This document shows positions 17,005 through 26,245 of a stretch of 64,000 nucleotides of DNA, in pieces. The notes beneath the pieces were generated by a model that was not told where the DNA came from, did not search any database, and saw only the letters and a program-made list of their open reading frames with translations. Each line of letters begins with the position of its first letter. Within the stretch, counting starts at the first letter, position 1. The stretch is from positions 3,286,001 through 3,350,000 of the forward strand of contig NZ_CP034363.1 in the NCBI RefSeq assembly GCF_007981265.1. The letters run 5' to 3'. The position numbers were made by a program, and so were the translations under genes. Source of the DNA: Pantoea sp. CCBC3-3-1 (GTDB lineage Bacteria > Pseudomonadota > Gammaproteobacteria > Enterobacterales > Enterobacteriaceae).

Positions 17005-17919
17005 ATGAATGAAGAATTTACTTCCCATAATGCCAGTAAAAATAAAAATTCAAGTGATCCCTACGAAGATAGTTCTGCTCAAGATTATTTTAAAAAACCT
17101 TCTGCTAATTTATATTTTAAAAAGCTACTTGGTTGTAGCGATAAATTATATCTCACTAACGGAGATTTAGAGAAGCTTAAAGAGTCATATGATAAGGCCC
17201 ATGACATTAGGAAATTTGAAATAGAACTTTACTGGAAACGCACCACCTATATTTGGACATTAGTGGCTGCATTAATTACAGCATGTGCAATTTTAGCGGC
17301 AGCTTATTATCGTGTCCATGATGCAGACCCTTCAAAAGATAGAGCTCTTAGTGAAACTAGAAATTTTTTACTGGCGTCCTTAGCTGGCGTGTCTTTTTTC
17401 GGTGTTATTATTACTATAACTTCCTCTTTCATACTTAAAAGTGGAGAATATTGGCAGAAAAACTGGGAGTATCATGTAAGCCTATTAGAACCTTTATTTT
17501 CCGGCAGATTATACTCAAGCCTGCTTGATAAAAACAAAAGTCGTTACTCAATCGCTGGGTTAAATAATTTCCTTTATGCTATTTTTCTTTTTCTTTGGAT
17601 TGTGATTTTCGTTATCATTACAATTACACTTTCGAAAGATTTTCCATTTTGGTTTTATTTATCCCCACTTATTATATTTGGTTCTACATTTTTATTAACA
17701 AACACAATTATCTCTTGGAAAACACGCAGAACAACTGACGTCTCTCAGATTGAAATTTCTCAATGGGGGGTAGAGGTTAAGGAAAAAACATCAAAAGAAA
17801 GCAAAGAAACCTCTCGACTACATTACATATTAGAAACAACACTAAAGATTGTGAAAATTTTAACATATTGTTTTTTAGCAGTTATACTCGGAAATGTAAT
17901 CTACCACCAATTATTTTAA
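17005..17919 (+). CDS. RipA-like membrane protein
   Basis: 304 residues. A hydrophilic N-terminal about 75 residues precede FEIELYWKRTTYIW and a membrane helix, a second helix (SLAGVSFFGVIITITSSF) followed by GEYWQKNWEYHVSLLE, then two more hydrophobic stretches and a C-terminal helix. The WQKNWE-HV pattern after the second helix recalls the RipA family of octameric inner-membrane proteins; the match is by eye. It lies 153 bp after the reverse transcriptase on the same strand and is a possible but unproven partner. Shine-Dalgarno AAGGAAAA precedes the ATG. Confidence 0.55.
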   Translation: MNEEFTSHNASKNKNSSDPYEDSSAQDYFKKPSANLYFKKLLGCSDKLYLTNGDLEKLKESYDKAHDIRKFEIELYWKRTTYIWTLVAALITACAILAAAYYRVHDADPSKDRALSETRNFLLASLAGVSFFGVIITITSSFILKSGEYWQKNWEYHVSLLEPLFSGRLYSSLLDKNKSRYSIAGLNNFLYAIFLFLWIVIFVIITITLSKDFPFWFYLSPLIIFGSTFLLTNTIISWKTRRTTDVSQIEISQWGVEVKEKTSKESKETSRLHYILETTLKIVKILTYCFLAVILGNVIYHQLF

Positions 17920-18189
17920 TATAATAGGACACCAAATAGTGTACTCATTATCTTATCACGCATTAACCTAAACCCAAGAATTAAAAAATCGAATTATTAG
18001 TAATTTCCGAAAATCGCTCAAAGCAGACTGTCAGATCAGATTGTGTGCTGCTAATGAAAACTGTTAGACGAAGTCTGTGCTAATACACTTAATGACTAAG
18101 ACCTCGGTTGAAACTTGTGGGGTCTTTAAGTTTGTGTTAAGCACATCTTATCGGTTACAATCCTGAAATGTTCTCATGCTTCACGGATA

Positions 18190-18522
18190 ATGGATATGAA
18201 TAAACTACAAATCGAACAACTTTTACGACAGGAAGGGTTCACACCTAAAGAAATTTCCGTGATTCGTCAACATGCTGAGAAAGACGCCTACCCCTACCCT
18301 TGGTTGTTATCTCAACTTTCAAAGAGATTTGTTGTTTCCATTATCCTGCTGCTCATACTTTTCGCAGGCTTTATCTTCACATTGAGTCATGGCACTCATG
18401 AAAACCTTGTCTCTTACTCAATTACGTTTTTAATAGGTTTCGGAATCATGTATGTTTTCGTTCCATTGAAACCTGCATTTAAAGCATTCAGATTCATGAG
18501 AAAGCATGGTCATTCATTATAA
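18190..18522 (+). CDS. Small two-helix membrane protein, candidate immunity protein
   Basis: 110 residues. A soluble N-terminal domain (LRQEGFTPKEISVIRQHAEK) is followed by two membrane helices (about 46-66 and 74-93) and a basic tail. The family is not recognised. Its 3' end overlaps by 13 bp the convergent DUF4225 gene. Small membrane proteins beside toxin-like genes often give immunity, but orientation is convergent here rather than operonic, so this is only a suggestion. ATG codons at 18190 and 18196 are both possible. Confidence 0.55.
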   Translation: MDMNKLQIEQLLRQEGFTPKEISVIRQHAEKDAYPYPWLLSQLSKRFVVSIILLLILFAGFIFTLSHGTHENLVSYSITFLIGFGIMYVFVPLKPAFKAFRFMRKHGHSL

Positions 18523-19301
18523 TTATCACTGATAGATTTGATCGCCATACCGTCGTTATAGACTTCAATAAACAGCTCTTTTCTACTCATTTCCTTTATA
18601 CCGCGAACGTAATCAGTATTGAGGAAGTAGAAAAGCCTCCATGCCTCCGGTTTCTGAACCAGGCGAACAATGCCATACACCGATAACGCCAGATCCGTTG
18701 AGCTATAGGCTATCTGTCCAACCTTTTGATCGAAGCCCAAAAATTCCGCTGTAGCTACATAGCCCTGCTTCAACAACCCTTCGCTATCGCTTTTGCCATA
18801 AATCAGATTCTCAACTGATTCCTGAACACCGTTTAACCCATGGAGCACTAGCATTCCGCCAAAAGCTGTTCCAATGATTGTTCCGGTAGCAAGGGAAGCG
18901 CCAACGACCGATACTCCGGCTATAACCTGCAGGCCACTTAGAACTACACCTACTCCATTTATCACATAGCCCCAGATATCTCCCTTCTTAACGAGCTCAA
19001 CTGACGCATGTACAGCAGCTGTACCAGCACGAAGCATTCTGTCCTGAATCGTTAGATATTCATTTTCCTTTTTCAGATTCTGTATGCAGTTCTGGCACTG
19101 CTCATCTGAAGATCCTGACCGTATTATGTTAAGTTGAGCATTCACAAAAGCTTTAACATCGTCCTGAAACTGCAAGCGATTAAGCCCGTCTTTAAGATAG
19201 ATAAGAGACAGGTGATTAGCATGAGCAAGAAGCTGATTTGCCTCTGCATTTGCCATTGTCAGGAAGTAATCTGCGAATCTGTTCGGTTTCCAGTAGTCCA
19301 T
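18510..19301 (-). CDS. DUF4225-domain protein, probable secreted toxin or effector
   Basis: 263 residues. The C-terminal half has the DUF4225 pattern: GYVINGVGVVLSGLQVIAGV, GFGGM-type glycine-rich hydrophobic segment, GYVATAEFLGFDQKVGQIAY and PEAWRLFYFLNTDYVRGIK. Glycine-rich amphipathic segments near 110-155 could insert into membranes. DUF4225 proteins are frequent near Hcp genes and type VI secretion islands, and are considered candidate effectors. The gene is divergent from hcp, with starts 82 bp apart. Function inferred from context only. Confidence 0.65.
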   Translation of the reverse strand: MDYWKPNRFADYFLTMANAEANQLLAHANHLSLIYLKDGLNRLQFQDDVKAFVNAQLNIIRSGSSDEQCQNCIQNLKKENEYLTIQDRMLRAGTAAVHASVELVKKGDIWGYVINGVGVVLSGLQVIAGVSVVGASLATGTIIGTAFGGMLVLHGLNGVQESVENLIYGKSDSEGLLKQGYVATAEFLGFDQKVGQIAYSSTDLALSVYGIVRLVQKPEAWRLFYFLNTDYVRGIKEMSRKELFIEVYNDGMAIKSISDNYNE

Positions 19302-19383
19302 GACTGACCCTTTATGTCATTATGTATATCTATAAGTTTATTTAATCAGATAAGTTTGCTGAGTGAAAGAAAAAGGGCCAATC

Positions 19384-19866
19384 ATGAGTACTGATCTCTT
19401 CTTAAAAATCGACGGCATTACAGGTGAATCTCAGGACAGCAACCACAAAGGCTGGATCAACGTAGACTCTTTCACATGGGGTGCAACACAACCTGGTAAT
19501 ATGTCAGTTGGGGGCGGCGGCGGCGCTGGTAAGGTCCAGTTTCGCGATCTAACAGTACAGACCCAAATCGACAAAGCAACACCCGCTATCATGCGATACG
19601 TCTCAAACGGCAAGCATATCGGCAAAATAGAGCTATCAGTCTGTAAAGCAGGCGGCAGCCAGATAGAGTATTGCCGTATAACTCTGGAAGACGTATTAAT
19701 CACAAACGTAACATTCCATGGTACGACAAATCGTGACCTTATCGGATTGTCCTACCAGTTTCAGGCTTCAAAAGTCAAAACCCAGTATTGGGAGCAGTCC
19801 TCTACTGGCGGCAAAGGCGCAGAAAGTCAGTCAGGTTGGAATATTAAGACCAGTCAAGAAATTTAG
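19384..19866 (+). CDS. hcp: Hcp-family type VI secretion protein
   Basis: 160 residues, full Hcp length. MSTDLFLKIDGITGES, GWINVDSFTWGATQPG and KATPAIMRYVSNGKHI are Hcp family signatures. Hcp hexamers form the type VI secretion tube and carry small effectors within their lumen. This is an orphan copy: no tss genes are in the window, so it would depend on a type VI system elsewhere. A glycine-rich loop (MSVGGGGGAGK) is notable. The start at MSTDL was chosen because AGGG lies about 8 bases upstream; the frame is open seven codons earlier. Confidence 0.92.
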   Translation: MSTDLFLKIDGITGESQDSNHKGWINVDSFTWGATQPGNMSVGGGGGAGKVQFRDLTVQTQIDKATPAIMRYVSNGKHIGKIELSVCKAGGSQIEYCRITLEDVLITNVTFHGTTNRDLIGLSYQFQASKVKTQYWEQSSTGGKGAESQSGWNIKTSQEI

Positions 19867-19884
19867 TTATTATCTTTAATCCCT

Positions 19885-20751
19885 TTGAAAATAGAAAATT
19901 TTTACGCCCTATATAATGAGAAGTTAAGTTCGCATATGAAATATATAATTTTGATTGTTATTTTTATATCCACTTTTTGGTGCTGGCATGCATTCCCTGA
20001 TAGCAGCCCACTAATAATGCTAACTTATTCCAGCACAGACATTAATGAAATAGTCAAAAATTCATTTAATCTTACAGCAGGCATGTTTAAATACAATTTA
20101 CTTTCTGCCTCCTGGATTACGTTTATCATTTATGGTTTTGACTTTGTTACGTCTACACTAAACTATAATACGCCATACATGCGTAAATTATATAAGAGTT
20201 GCAGACTTGAAGTTGTAACTCTTTTCATTATGTCAGTAATTACTTTTTTTATATTCTGGGATTCGAAGAATACTTTCACTAATTCAAGTGTAGACATTGC
20301 TATGGCTGGCTTAAGCTTTATGATAGGTGCGCATTACAACTTTCTAAAATTATTCAAATTTAAAATTGGTAGAGTTAAATACCCAATTAAAATTGCAGCT
20401 TTGATCAATATTTTCATGGGTGCATTTTCTTTTTACATCATTGCGATTACAAATGACATTTCAATGGGTAGATTCAATATGGAACAATCTATCTGGTTGC
20501 AAATCACAGTATTAACTTATTCTTTATCACTGTATTTTTCTTCAAAGTATATTTCTTATGTAATTAAAACTAAAACATTAGGCGTGTCTCCTATCATTCT
20601 TGAAATTCTTAAATCTCTAAAACCCAATAATAATATGTATGAAGATCTTGCTAAGGGAGTAGATATTTGGAACAAAAAAAGCAGAGAGGAAAAAGCAATA
20701 GCCAGCTCCAAGCTTAGAAAAAGAAACTCCAAAAAAAGAAAGAGAAAATAA
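19885..20751 (+). CDS. Polytopic membrane protein after hcp, possible immunity
   Basis: 288 residues by a TTG start at 19885; an ATG at 19936 (MKYIILIVIFISTFWCW) is a plausible alternative, and neither has a clear Shine-Dalgarno. About six hydrophobic segments and a very basic C-terminus (KRNSKKRKRK). It begins 18 bp after hcp, so it is probably co-transcribed. A membrane immunity or accessory protein for the Hcp/DUF4225 pair is possible. No family recognised. Confidence 0.55.
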   Translation: MKIENFYALYNEKLSSHMKYIILIVIFISTFWCWHAFPDSSPLIMLTYSSTDINEIVKNSFNLTAGMFKYNLLSASWITFIIYGFDFVTSTLNYNTPYMRKLYKSCRLEVVTLFIMSVITFFIFWDSKNTFTNSSVDIAMAGLSFMIGAHYNFLKLFKFKIGRVKYPIKIAALINIFMGAFSFYIIAITNDISMGRFNMEQSIWLQITVLTYSLSLYFSSKYISYVIKTKTLGVSPIILEILKSLKPNNNMYEDLAKGVDIWNKKSREEKAIASSKLRKRNSKKRKRK

Positions 20752-20809
20752 CACCTAATTGTATTCTTAATTGATTGGTGCAATCCTAGCATTAATCAAA
20801 TATGGAAAG

Positions 20810-21229
20810 TCAAAGCCTTTTGCCTTTCCGTTTTTTCTTGTTAGGTGATACTTGACTCAATAGGACCGATTTCTCGTACTTAACCCTTTCTGCCTGATAG
20901 ATCCCCTCTGCCTCCTGTTCATTATCAATCGCATAGTGAATGAGATATCTAAAGAAGTATGTTAGCTCATGCTCAAACCCTAAGGTATCAATGATACGTT
21001 TTGAGCTACATTTAAGTGCATTTGAAAGCATAGAGATTATAGTAAAGCGATCAATTGTGCTGTTCATCTGATCGGGAAGATAGTATTTGATATAATAGCC
21101 TACGCAGAAGAGCCACATGTAACGCACAATTCTACTGTGATCAAAGCCAGACTGTTTTAATTTTTCAACATATAGTTGTAAAAGAAGAAGCAATTTCTCT
21201 TCTTTTGTAAGAGTATTATAATTTTTCAT
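20810..21229 (-). CDS. Hypothetical helical protein at the end of the recombinase operon
   Basis: 139 residues, all-helical appearance (KEEKLLLLLQLYVEKLKQSG), ending in a basic tail KKKRKGKRL. The start MKNYNTLTKEE has AAGG about 8 bases upstream; an earlier ATG at 21277 is open too. It lies 96 bp downstream of the small coiled-coil gene on the same strand. Family and function not recognised. Confidence 0.5.
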   Translation of the reverse strand: MKNYNTLTKEEKLLLLLQLYVEKLKQSGFDHSRIVRYMWLFCVGYYIKYYLPDQMNSTIDRFTIISMLSNALKCSSKRIIDTLGFEHELTYFFRYLIHYAIDNEQEAEGIYQAERVKYEKSVLLSQVSPNKKKRKGKRL

Positions 21230-21325
21230 AGTTGCATCCTTGCAATAATCGTCATCCTGACGATTAAAAAGTAACATAAAACTTTAACTAGTCAATAGGT
21301 GAAATCTATCAAGATTAGTTTAATA

Positions 21326-21706
21326 TCAGCTTTGTATTACATCGCTCTCACGTATATTGTGTTTGCCACAAAAAAACAGTAGCTTATTTATATATTCTCT
21401 TTGAGCATCTATAGTTTTAGCACTGTCTTCGAGTTTCTTTTCAAGCCGTTCAATCCGCTCAGCAGCAACCTGGAGATTTCCTGGACGCACCTGGCACTTT
21501 AACTTTGATTTGATAACATCTTTCTTAACTTCAAATGCACCTACGATGTCTTTATGCATATATAGTGCTTGTCGAGTTGGACGTCTGCCAATCTTCTTGG
21601 TTACACTATCGCACAATCCTTCCCAGGTTATTTTATCTGGTAATGACCACGAATTTATAGACTCAATTATCTTTCTTTTATCATTGTTTGTAAGTCTTCT
21701 TGCCAT
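21326..21706 (-). CDS. Small coiled-coil accessory protein of the recombinase trio (TnpC-like)
   Basis: 126 residues. The N-terminal part (MARRLTNNDKRKIIESINSW, then GRRPTRQALYMHKDI) looks like a helical DNA-binding domain, followed by a coiled coil (VAAERIERLEKKLEDSAK). Its size and place resemble TnpC of Tn554, which assists two tyrosine recombinases. It follows the third recombinase by 9 bp with GGTGG as ribosome site, so it is the distal part of the same operon. A GTG nine bases earlier (21715) is an alternative start. Confidence 0.65.
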   Translation of the reverse strand: MARRLTNNDKRKIIESINSWSLPDKITWEGLCDSVTKKIGRRPTRQALYMHKDIVGAFEVKKDVIKSKLKCQVRPGNLQVAAERIERLEKKLEDSAKTIDAQREYINKLLFFCGKHNIRESDVIQS

Positions 21707-21715
21707 GTAAGCCAC

Positions 21716-23326
21716 CTATAATTTACAAGTTTTAAATATTAATTCCTCATTCGCCCACTTATCCGCACCGTAGACACCAGAACTACTATCTTTATCTGAT
21801 GTTTTTATTAAATATTCAAATTTTTCTTTCAAAAATTTATTATTTTTATCAAATCCCGGATACTTTCCACATGGAGCCATTGCATAATCATGCTCACAAT
21901 AACCATTGTCCATAATCATAAAAGCCCCGTGACACTGATCAAAATCTAGTTCCGGTTCTTTCACACGCTCCTCTTTATTATTTTTTAAGTCTGATAGAGT
22001 GTCATTCTCAGAAAGCCCCTCTGGTATATTCTCCATGAAATCCATAGCATGTTCTTGTGAAACATGGTTATAACTATTATTTTGAGAAACATTTTTCCTT
22101 CCAGACCAGCGAGCTATCTCAAAATCTGTCATTCCACCTAAATATGCAATTGTGTTTAATAAATGACGAGCCTGGTGAGAATTAAAAAATAAACTTTTAT
22201 TTTCTGAATCAGAGTATTTGTGCCTAGCAAATATATTATTTTTGTTATAACATGAAATGTCATTATTAAACTCAACTGCATTCGCAACTCTAAGAGAAAA
22301 ATAGTCTGTTTTTTTCTTAGAACTAAAACAATACTTGTGCTGCAAGCATAACGCATTAAATTGCTCAGGTTTAAATCCTTTCGCCAGTCCATATTTAATG
22401 GCAGAGCTTTTATTTTCGAAGTTATTATATTCTAACTCTTTTGCCAGCTTACGTGCATTCTCAGATAGTTTTTTTAAACGCGATATAGCTTTCTTAGCTA
22501 TAGGAACCATAATGGTCGGGATCCATTTTATATTTGCTCCATATCCTTTTAGTGAGAATAACCGAAGCCCATATCTCATTACCCCATTGTGATCCTCTGA
22601 ACAGAGTTCACAATCAAAAGGCAATGACAGTATCTCTGTTATGCGTGAAGGTGCACACATGAGTAAAGCAAACACTGAACTTGTAAATAAATCTTGCTCA
22701 CTTAAAAGGCAATCGTCTTTTGCAAAGATTGCAGCTAAAGCCTCTATTGATTTCAAACCAGACAATTTCCCTTCGGGACTTATCAGACACTCAAAACTTT
22801 CATACAGTTCAGGTGAAGGTTGTCTGGTTTTATTCTTCCAGCAAAAGTAGTGTTTATTTAGAAATCCCTTTTGAAAGATAATTTCAGAAATCTTTTGCAG
22901 ATTAACTGATATCTGAAATGCAGTATTCCTTTTATATAACTTCTTTGCTCTTTGATAAGCATAATCGAACACATTCTCGTTAATCAAGCAAACGTCTGCA
23001 CAATTGCATTTCTTATTTAGGGAGAATTCTAAAAGCCGTAGAGCAGCTATCAAAGCTGTATAGCTCTTGGAGGGATTTAAAATGTGCTTGTGAATAATAA
23101 TTGCTTTACTAAAGTCACAAAATTTTTCATTCATATATTTCAATTTATTGGGCTTTGAATCTTCATCTTTTAACGATTTAAAAGTACAGAATCCATTCCA
23201 TTTGTTTTCTTCCCAATGGAATGGGAATTTGAAACGCTCAAATATTTTCTTGGCGTCAGTAATGTAATTATCCAACCTTTCTAATGGGTTGCGATTTTTA
23301 TCAACGACATAAAAATTATTTTTCAT
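21716..23326 (-). CDS. Tyrosine recombinase C of a three-recombinase operon
   Basis: 536 residues, the largest of three. Catalytic-domain signs are MCAPSRITEILSLPFD (Arg box), FNSHQARHLLNTIAY (His-x-x-Arg-His) and the distal ARWSGRKNVSQNNSYNHVS, with W and Tyr at the box II place. A C-terminal Cys/His-rich segment (CHGAF, YCEHDYAMAPCG) may bind zinc, a feature seen in large TnpB-like recombinases. GGAGG lies 5 bases before the ATG at 23326. It overlaps the upstream recombinase by 4 bp, indicating coupling. Confidence 0.8.
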   Translation of the reverse strand: MKNNFYVVDKNRNPLERLDNYITDAKKIFERFKFPFHWEENKWNGFCTFKSLKDEDSKPNKLKYMNEKFCDFSKAIIIHKHILNPSKSYTALIAALRLLEFSLNKKCNCADVCLINENVFDYAYQRAKKLYKRNTAFQISVNLQKISEIIFQKGFLNKHYFCWKNKTRQPSPELYESFECLISPEGKLSGLKSIEALAAIFAKDDCLLSEQDLFTSSVFALLMCAPSRITEILSLPFDCELCSEDHNGVMRYGLRLFSLKGYGANIKWIPTIMVPIAKKAISRLKKLSENARKLAKELEYNNFENKSSAIKYGLAKGFKPEQFNALCLQHKYCFSSKKKTDYFSLRVANAVEFNNDISCYNKNNIFARHKYSDSENKSLFFNSHQARHLLNTIAYLGGMTDFEIARWSGRKNVSQNNSYNHVSQEHAMDFMENIPEGLSENDTLSDLKNNKEERVKEPELDFDQCHGAFMIMDNGYCEHDYAMAPCGKYPGFDKNNKFLKEKFEYLIKTSDKDSSSGVYGADKWANEELIFKTCKL

Positions 23327-24615
23327 TCTACCCTCCATGGATTAAACCTTTTACAGCCATGGCAAGGGCTAGAAACCTTCTCACTTTCGATATTTTTAAG
23401 AGAATCAGGCTTTAGAGCATTCATTAAAACGTCGCCACTAAAAGGCCTAATCCCCATAAAGACTTCCGCTATATCCTTAAGATAAGGAGTAACTGCTTTA
23501 TCAATCACTTCAGCATTCCCAGGCTCATTTTTAATATATATTGCTGCACATGCTGTTGAGGTGTGGTCTAAAGCAACTGCTATTTCTTGAACACTAGCCC
23601 TATTCCTGGCCATTTTAGTACCCAATGTATATCTAAATCTGTGAGGGTTCAATTTAATAATTTTATTTGTTCTTTCTGAAATTACATTATGAACACTTGC
23701 AAATTTATTTAGTTTATAAATCAAGTTTGACCGCCCAATTGTCAACTGATTGATCGAGCCTTTTAAAGAACTATTCATTAGTAACTTTTTATTTAAAAAC
23801 AACGGGGCCTTTCTAAGTTCACTTAAAGGAATATCCTTGAATCCATGCTTCTTTAAGAAGTCAAGATTATCTCTTACATGACTATTAAGTTGATTACAAA
23901 GTTTTTTTGATACTTTGACTGTTCTGTACAACTCTCTTGAACCTGGTCTTTGTTTCGCCCTCTGTATACTTAGAATTCTCACTCCACCTTCTTTAAATAT
24001 ATCTTTCATTCTGAGGTTAAGTATTTGTGATATTCTTCTTCCAGTAGTTAATAGCAACTGAATTATTAGATAACATTCGTTATCTAAACTTTTTTCCCTC
24101 CGTGCTTTTCTGGAAATAAGAGATATTTGCCTTATCTCCTTATCTGTAAATGGCCCTCTTTCAGGATCCATAGATCCAACTACTTGACCTGGTGGTTTCC
24201 CTTTTGATTTCATTTCCTTGAAGAAGGTATATGCTTCATCATTTACACCATCTAATCCAAGATCGAACCATTTGATCATGAAAATTTTCGTATTTACTGT
24301 ATACCTATAGTTTTTAATGTTAAGATTTGCTTTTAAATCCCATGCAAATTCTTTGTTAATTTCTTTTGGAGAAAAAAACTTAAAAACATAGAGTAAGCTT
24401 TGAAAAATACTTTTTAGGTATACCAAAGAATAATTTTCCGCATAAAAAATCAAAGTTTCAATCATTCCTGCCTGCAAATCAAAATGCACTTTTTCAAGCA
24501 AGCTTGTCACGTCCCTCTTAAGATAATTGCTCAAATAACTGATTTGTTCTGTAATCGCTTCGTTATTTTTATTATCGTCTTTAGACAGTTCCAATTTTTC
24601 TTTTAACTTATTCAT
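23323..24615 (-). CDS. Tyrosine recombinase B of a three-recombinase operon
   Basis: 430 residues. Catalytic signs are LLTTGRRISQILNLRMKDI (Arg box), LNPHRFRYTLGTKMA (His-x-x-Arg) and VALDHTSTACAAIYIKN (His/Tyr region). The C-terminus ends SSPCHGCKRFNPW, a short Cys motif. It overlaps both neighbours, with AGGAG 7 bases before its ATG. Trios of overlapping tyrosine recombinases occur in RIT elements and Tn554-like transposons, where the enzymes act together in insertion. Confidence 0.82.
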   Translation of the reverse strand: MNKLKEKLELSKDDNKNNEAITEQISYLSNYLKRDVTSLLEKVHFDLQAGMIETLIFYAENYSLVYLKSIFQSLLYVFKFFSPKEINKEFAWDLKANLNIKNYRYTVNTKIFMIKWFDLGLDGVNDEAYTFFKEMKSKGKPPGQVVGSMDPERGPFTDKEIRQISLISRKARREKSLDNECYLIIQLLLTTGRRISQILNLRMKDIFKEGGVRILSIQRAKQRPGSRELYRTVKVSKKLCNQLNSHVRDNLDFLKKHGFKDIPLSELRKAPLFLNKKLLMNSSLKGSINQLTIGRSNLIYKLNKFASVHNVISERTNKIIKLNPHRFRYTLGTKMARNRASVQEIAVALDHTSTACAAIYIKNEPGNAEVIDKAVTPYLKDIAEVFMGIRPFSGDVLMNALKPDSLKNIESEKVSSPCHGCKRFNPWRVE

Positions 24616-25819
24616 TTACAAGCTCCTTTAATTCATTTTGAATTCTATCTTGAACTAACGATAAAATTCTGTTGGCTTGTTCTCGAACGTATGTAGCATT
24701 ATAAACATTCGACATTTGTGAATAAGGGGTCCAGCCCATTGCATAAGATCTAATTAACTCTGTACTGAGACCATTCAACGAGAAGTTTAATTTTTCGATT
24801 TTCACTGAAAACTCATAGTTCCAGGTGTGTCTAAGCGAATGACCTGAAAATTCTTTCAAGATAGGGTCATGCTCTCTGATTTTTTGAATGGTTTTTTCAT
24901 ACGAACTAACGGACATAGGCAATCCCGCTTGTTTTCCACCCTTGTGACTTATAATTAAAAAATCATGCGGTTTCTTGCCAATATAATTTCTTCTCTCTGT
25001 TTGTATGTACTCAATAACTTTTCCAATGACCCATTCACTCACCTTCATTTTTCTACTCAATGTTTTAACTACGGGCTGATTAACCCTAGTATCAAATATA
25101 TCCCCATGTCTTCTCATAATTGAAATGGTGCTTTTATCAAAATTAATATCGCTAATTCTTAAATTCAGCAACTCACCTTTTCTCATACCGAGTGAATAAA
25201 GCAAAATGATAATAAGCTCATTTCTTTTCCTGACGTTTTCACTATAAATATTGCTTGAAGAGTTAGCGCCAACATATCTGAATAAAACTTTTTTCTGAGT
25301 AATGTCAATTGCTTTTCCATCGTCCATATAATAGGTATCTGCGATCTTCTTTCTGGGTGTATATCCATTCAACATTTTTAGAAATAGTCTTGCCTGACTG
25401 TCATTGTGAGCTTCGCTTCCTATTAAATACTCACATAACCATTTGATATATTTAAATGCTATTTTTACTCTATAGCATTTAGTCCCTGAACCTACCTCTC
25501 TGTGATTAAACTCGTATATATTACCTTTAGCTTTTCTTTTAGACATATAAGTAATAATGTCTTTTATGTCTTCTCTTGCCAGAAAACACTTGTCGTTGAT
25601 TACCTTTTCAAGATCGATATTCTTTTTTTCAAAAAAATCTAATAGCATTATTATGACTTTTGCTACTGCTAGTCTTGTAGAAGCGGTGTATTTGTCATTT
25701 ACTATTTCACTTACCAGATACAAATTAGGATAAACTACAGGCTTTAAACTACTGTGTATTATTTGGCATGATCTCGTACCGTCATTCATTATAAAACTTT
25801 TAATTACATACTTATTCAT
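24608..25819 (-). CDS. Tyrosine recombinase A of a three-recombinase operon
   Basis: 403 residues. Catalytic signs are YSLGMRKGELLNLRISDI (Arg box), FSGHSLRHTWNYEF (His-x-Leu-Arg-His) and MGWTPYSQMSNVYNATY (distal box with Tyr). An N-terminal SAM-like core-binding part precedes it. GGGAGG lies about 6 bases before the ATG. It is the first large gene in the operon and overlaps recombinase B by 8 bp. The gene set is separate from the P4-type integrase at the other end of the island, suggesting a second, nested element. Confidence 0.82.
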   Translation of the reverse strand: MNKYVIKSFIMNDGTRSCQIIHSSLKPVVYPNLYLVSEIVNDKYTASTRLAVAKVIIMLLDFFEKKNIDLEKVINDKCFLAREDIKDIITYMSKRKAKGNIYEFNHREVGSGTKCYRVKIAFKYIKWLCEYLIGSEAHNDSQARLFLKMLNGYTPRKKIADTYYMDDGKAIDITQKKVLFRYVGANSSSNIYSENVRKRNELIIILLYSLGMRKGELLNLRISDINFDKSTISIMRRHGDIFDTRVNQPVVKTLSRKMKVSEWVIGKVIEYIQTERRNYIGKKPHDFLIISHKGGKQAGLPMSVSSYEKTIQKIREHDPILKEFSGHSLRHTWNYEFSVKIEKLNFSLNGLSTELIRSYAMGWTPYSQMSNVYNATYVREQANRILSLVQDRIQNELKELVNE

Positions 25820-25833
25820 TTCAACCTCCCGGT

Positions 25834-25956
25834 TTACGTTTTAATTAACTCCGGGAATCTATATTTTATTATTTTTAACTTTGCAAATTTTTTTATTATT
25901 AAATTTTCTCGAATTGCATTCTTATTGATTTCTTCAAGTCTAATTTTACGTTTCAT
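25834..25956 (-). CDS. Possible 40-residue basic leader gene of the recombinase operon
   Basis: 40 residues, Lys/Ile-rich and basic, beginning MKRKIRLEEINKNAIREN. GAGTG lies close before the ATG, and the stop codon is 14 bp before recombinase A with that gene's GGGAGG in between. It could be a small DNA-binding protein or a translated leader. No family recognised and the sequence is AT-rich, so a chance frame is possible. Confidence 0.35.
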   Translation of the reverse strand: MKRKIRLEEINKNAIRENLIIKKFAKLKIIKYRFPELIKT

Positions 25957-26245
25957 TATTCACTCAGATAAATAGTATTTCTCCTGAGTAAATACCATAA
26001 ATATCTTTAAACCCCTTGAGAATAAAGGATTCTTTTCTTGCATTTTGAAAATATGTAAATTTCAATATACTTAAAATGCTATTATTTACGTTTTATTTTT
26101 CAAACGAAAAAAATTTTTTACATCGACCATTCGATTTTTATCATAGCTAAATTTAAGTCAAATTTCTTTGTGTGCTTTTTGTACTAAACTTATAGTTGCT
26201 ATGTCCCTCAAACTTTTCATTAAACTTTTATAAGTAGGGAAGCCT
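25957..26245. other. AT-rich divergent promoter region
   Basis: About 290 bp between the recombinase operon and the DUF4062 gene, with no gene seen. It holds several A/T tracts; Shine-Dalgarno AGTAGGGA of the DUF4062 gene is at its right edge. No insertion-sequence end or repeat recognised. Confidence 0.4.
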
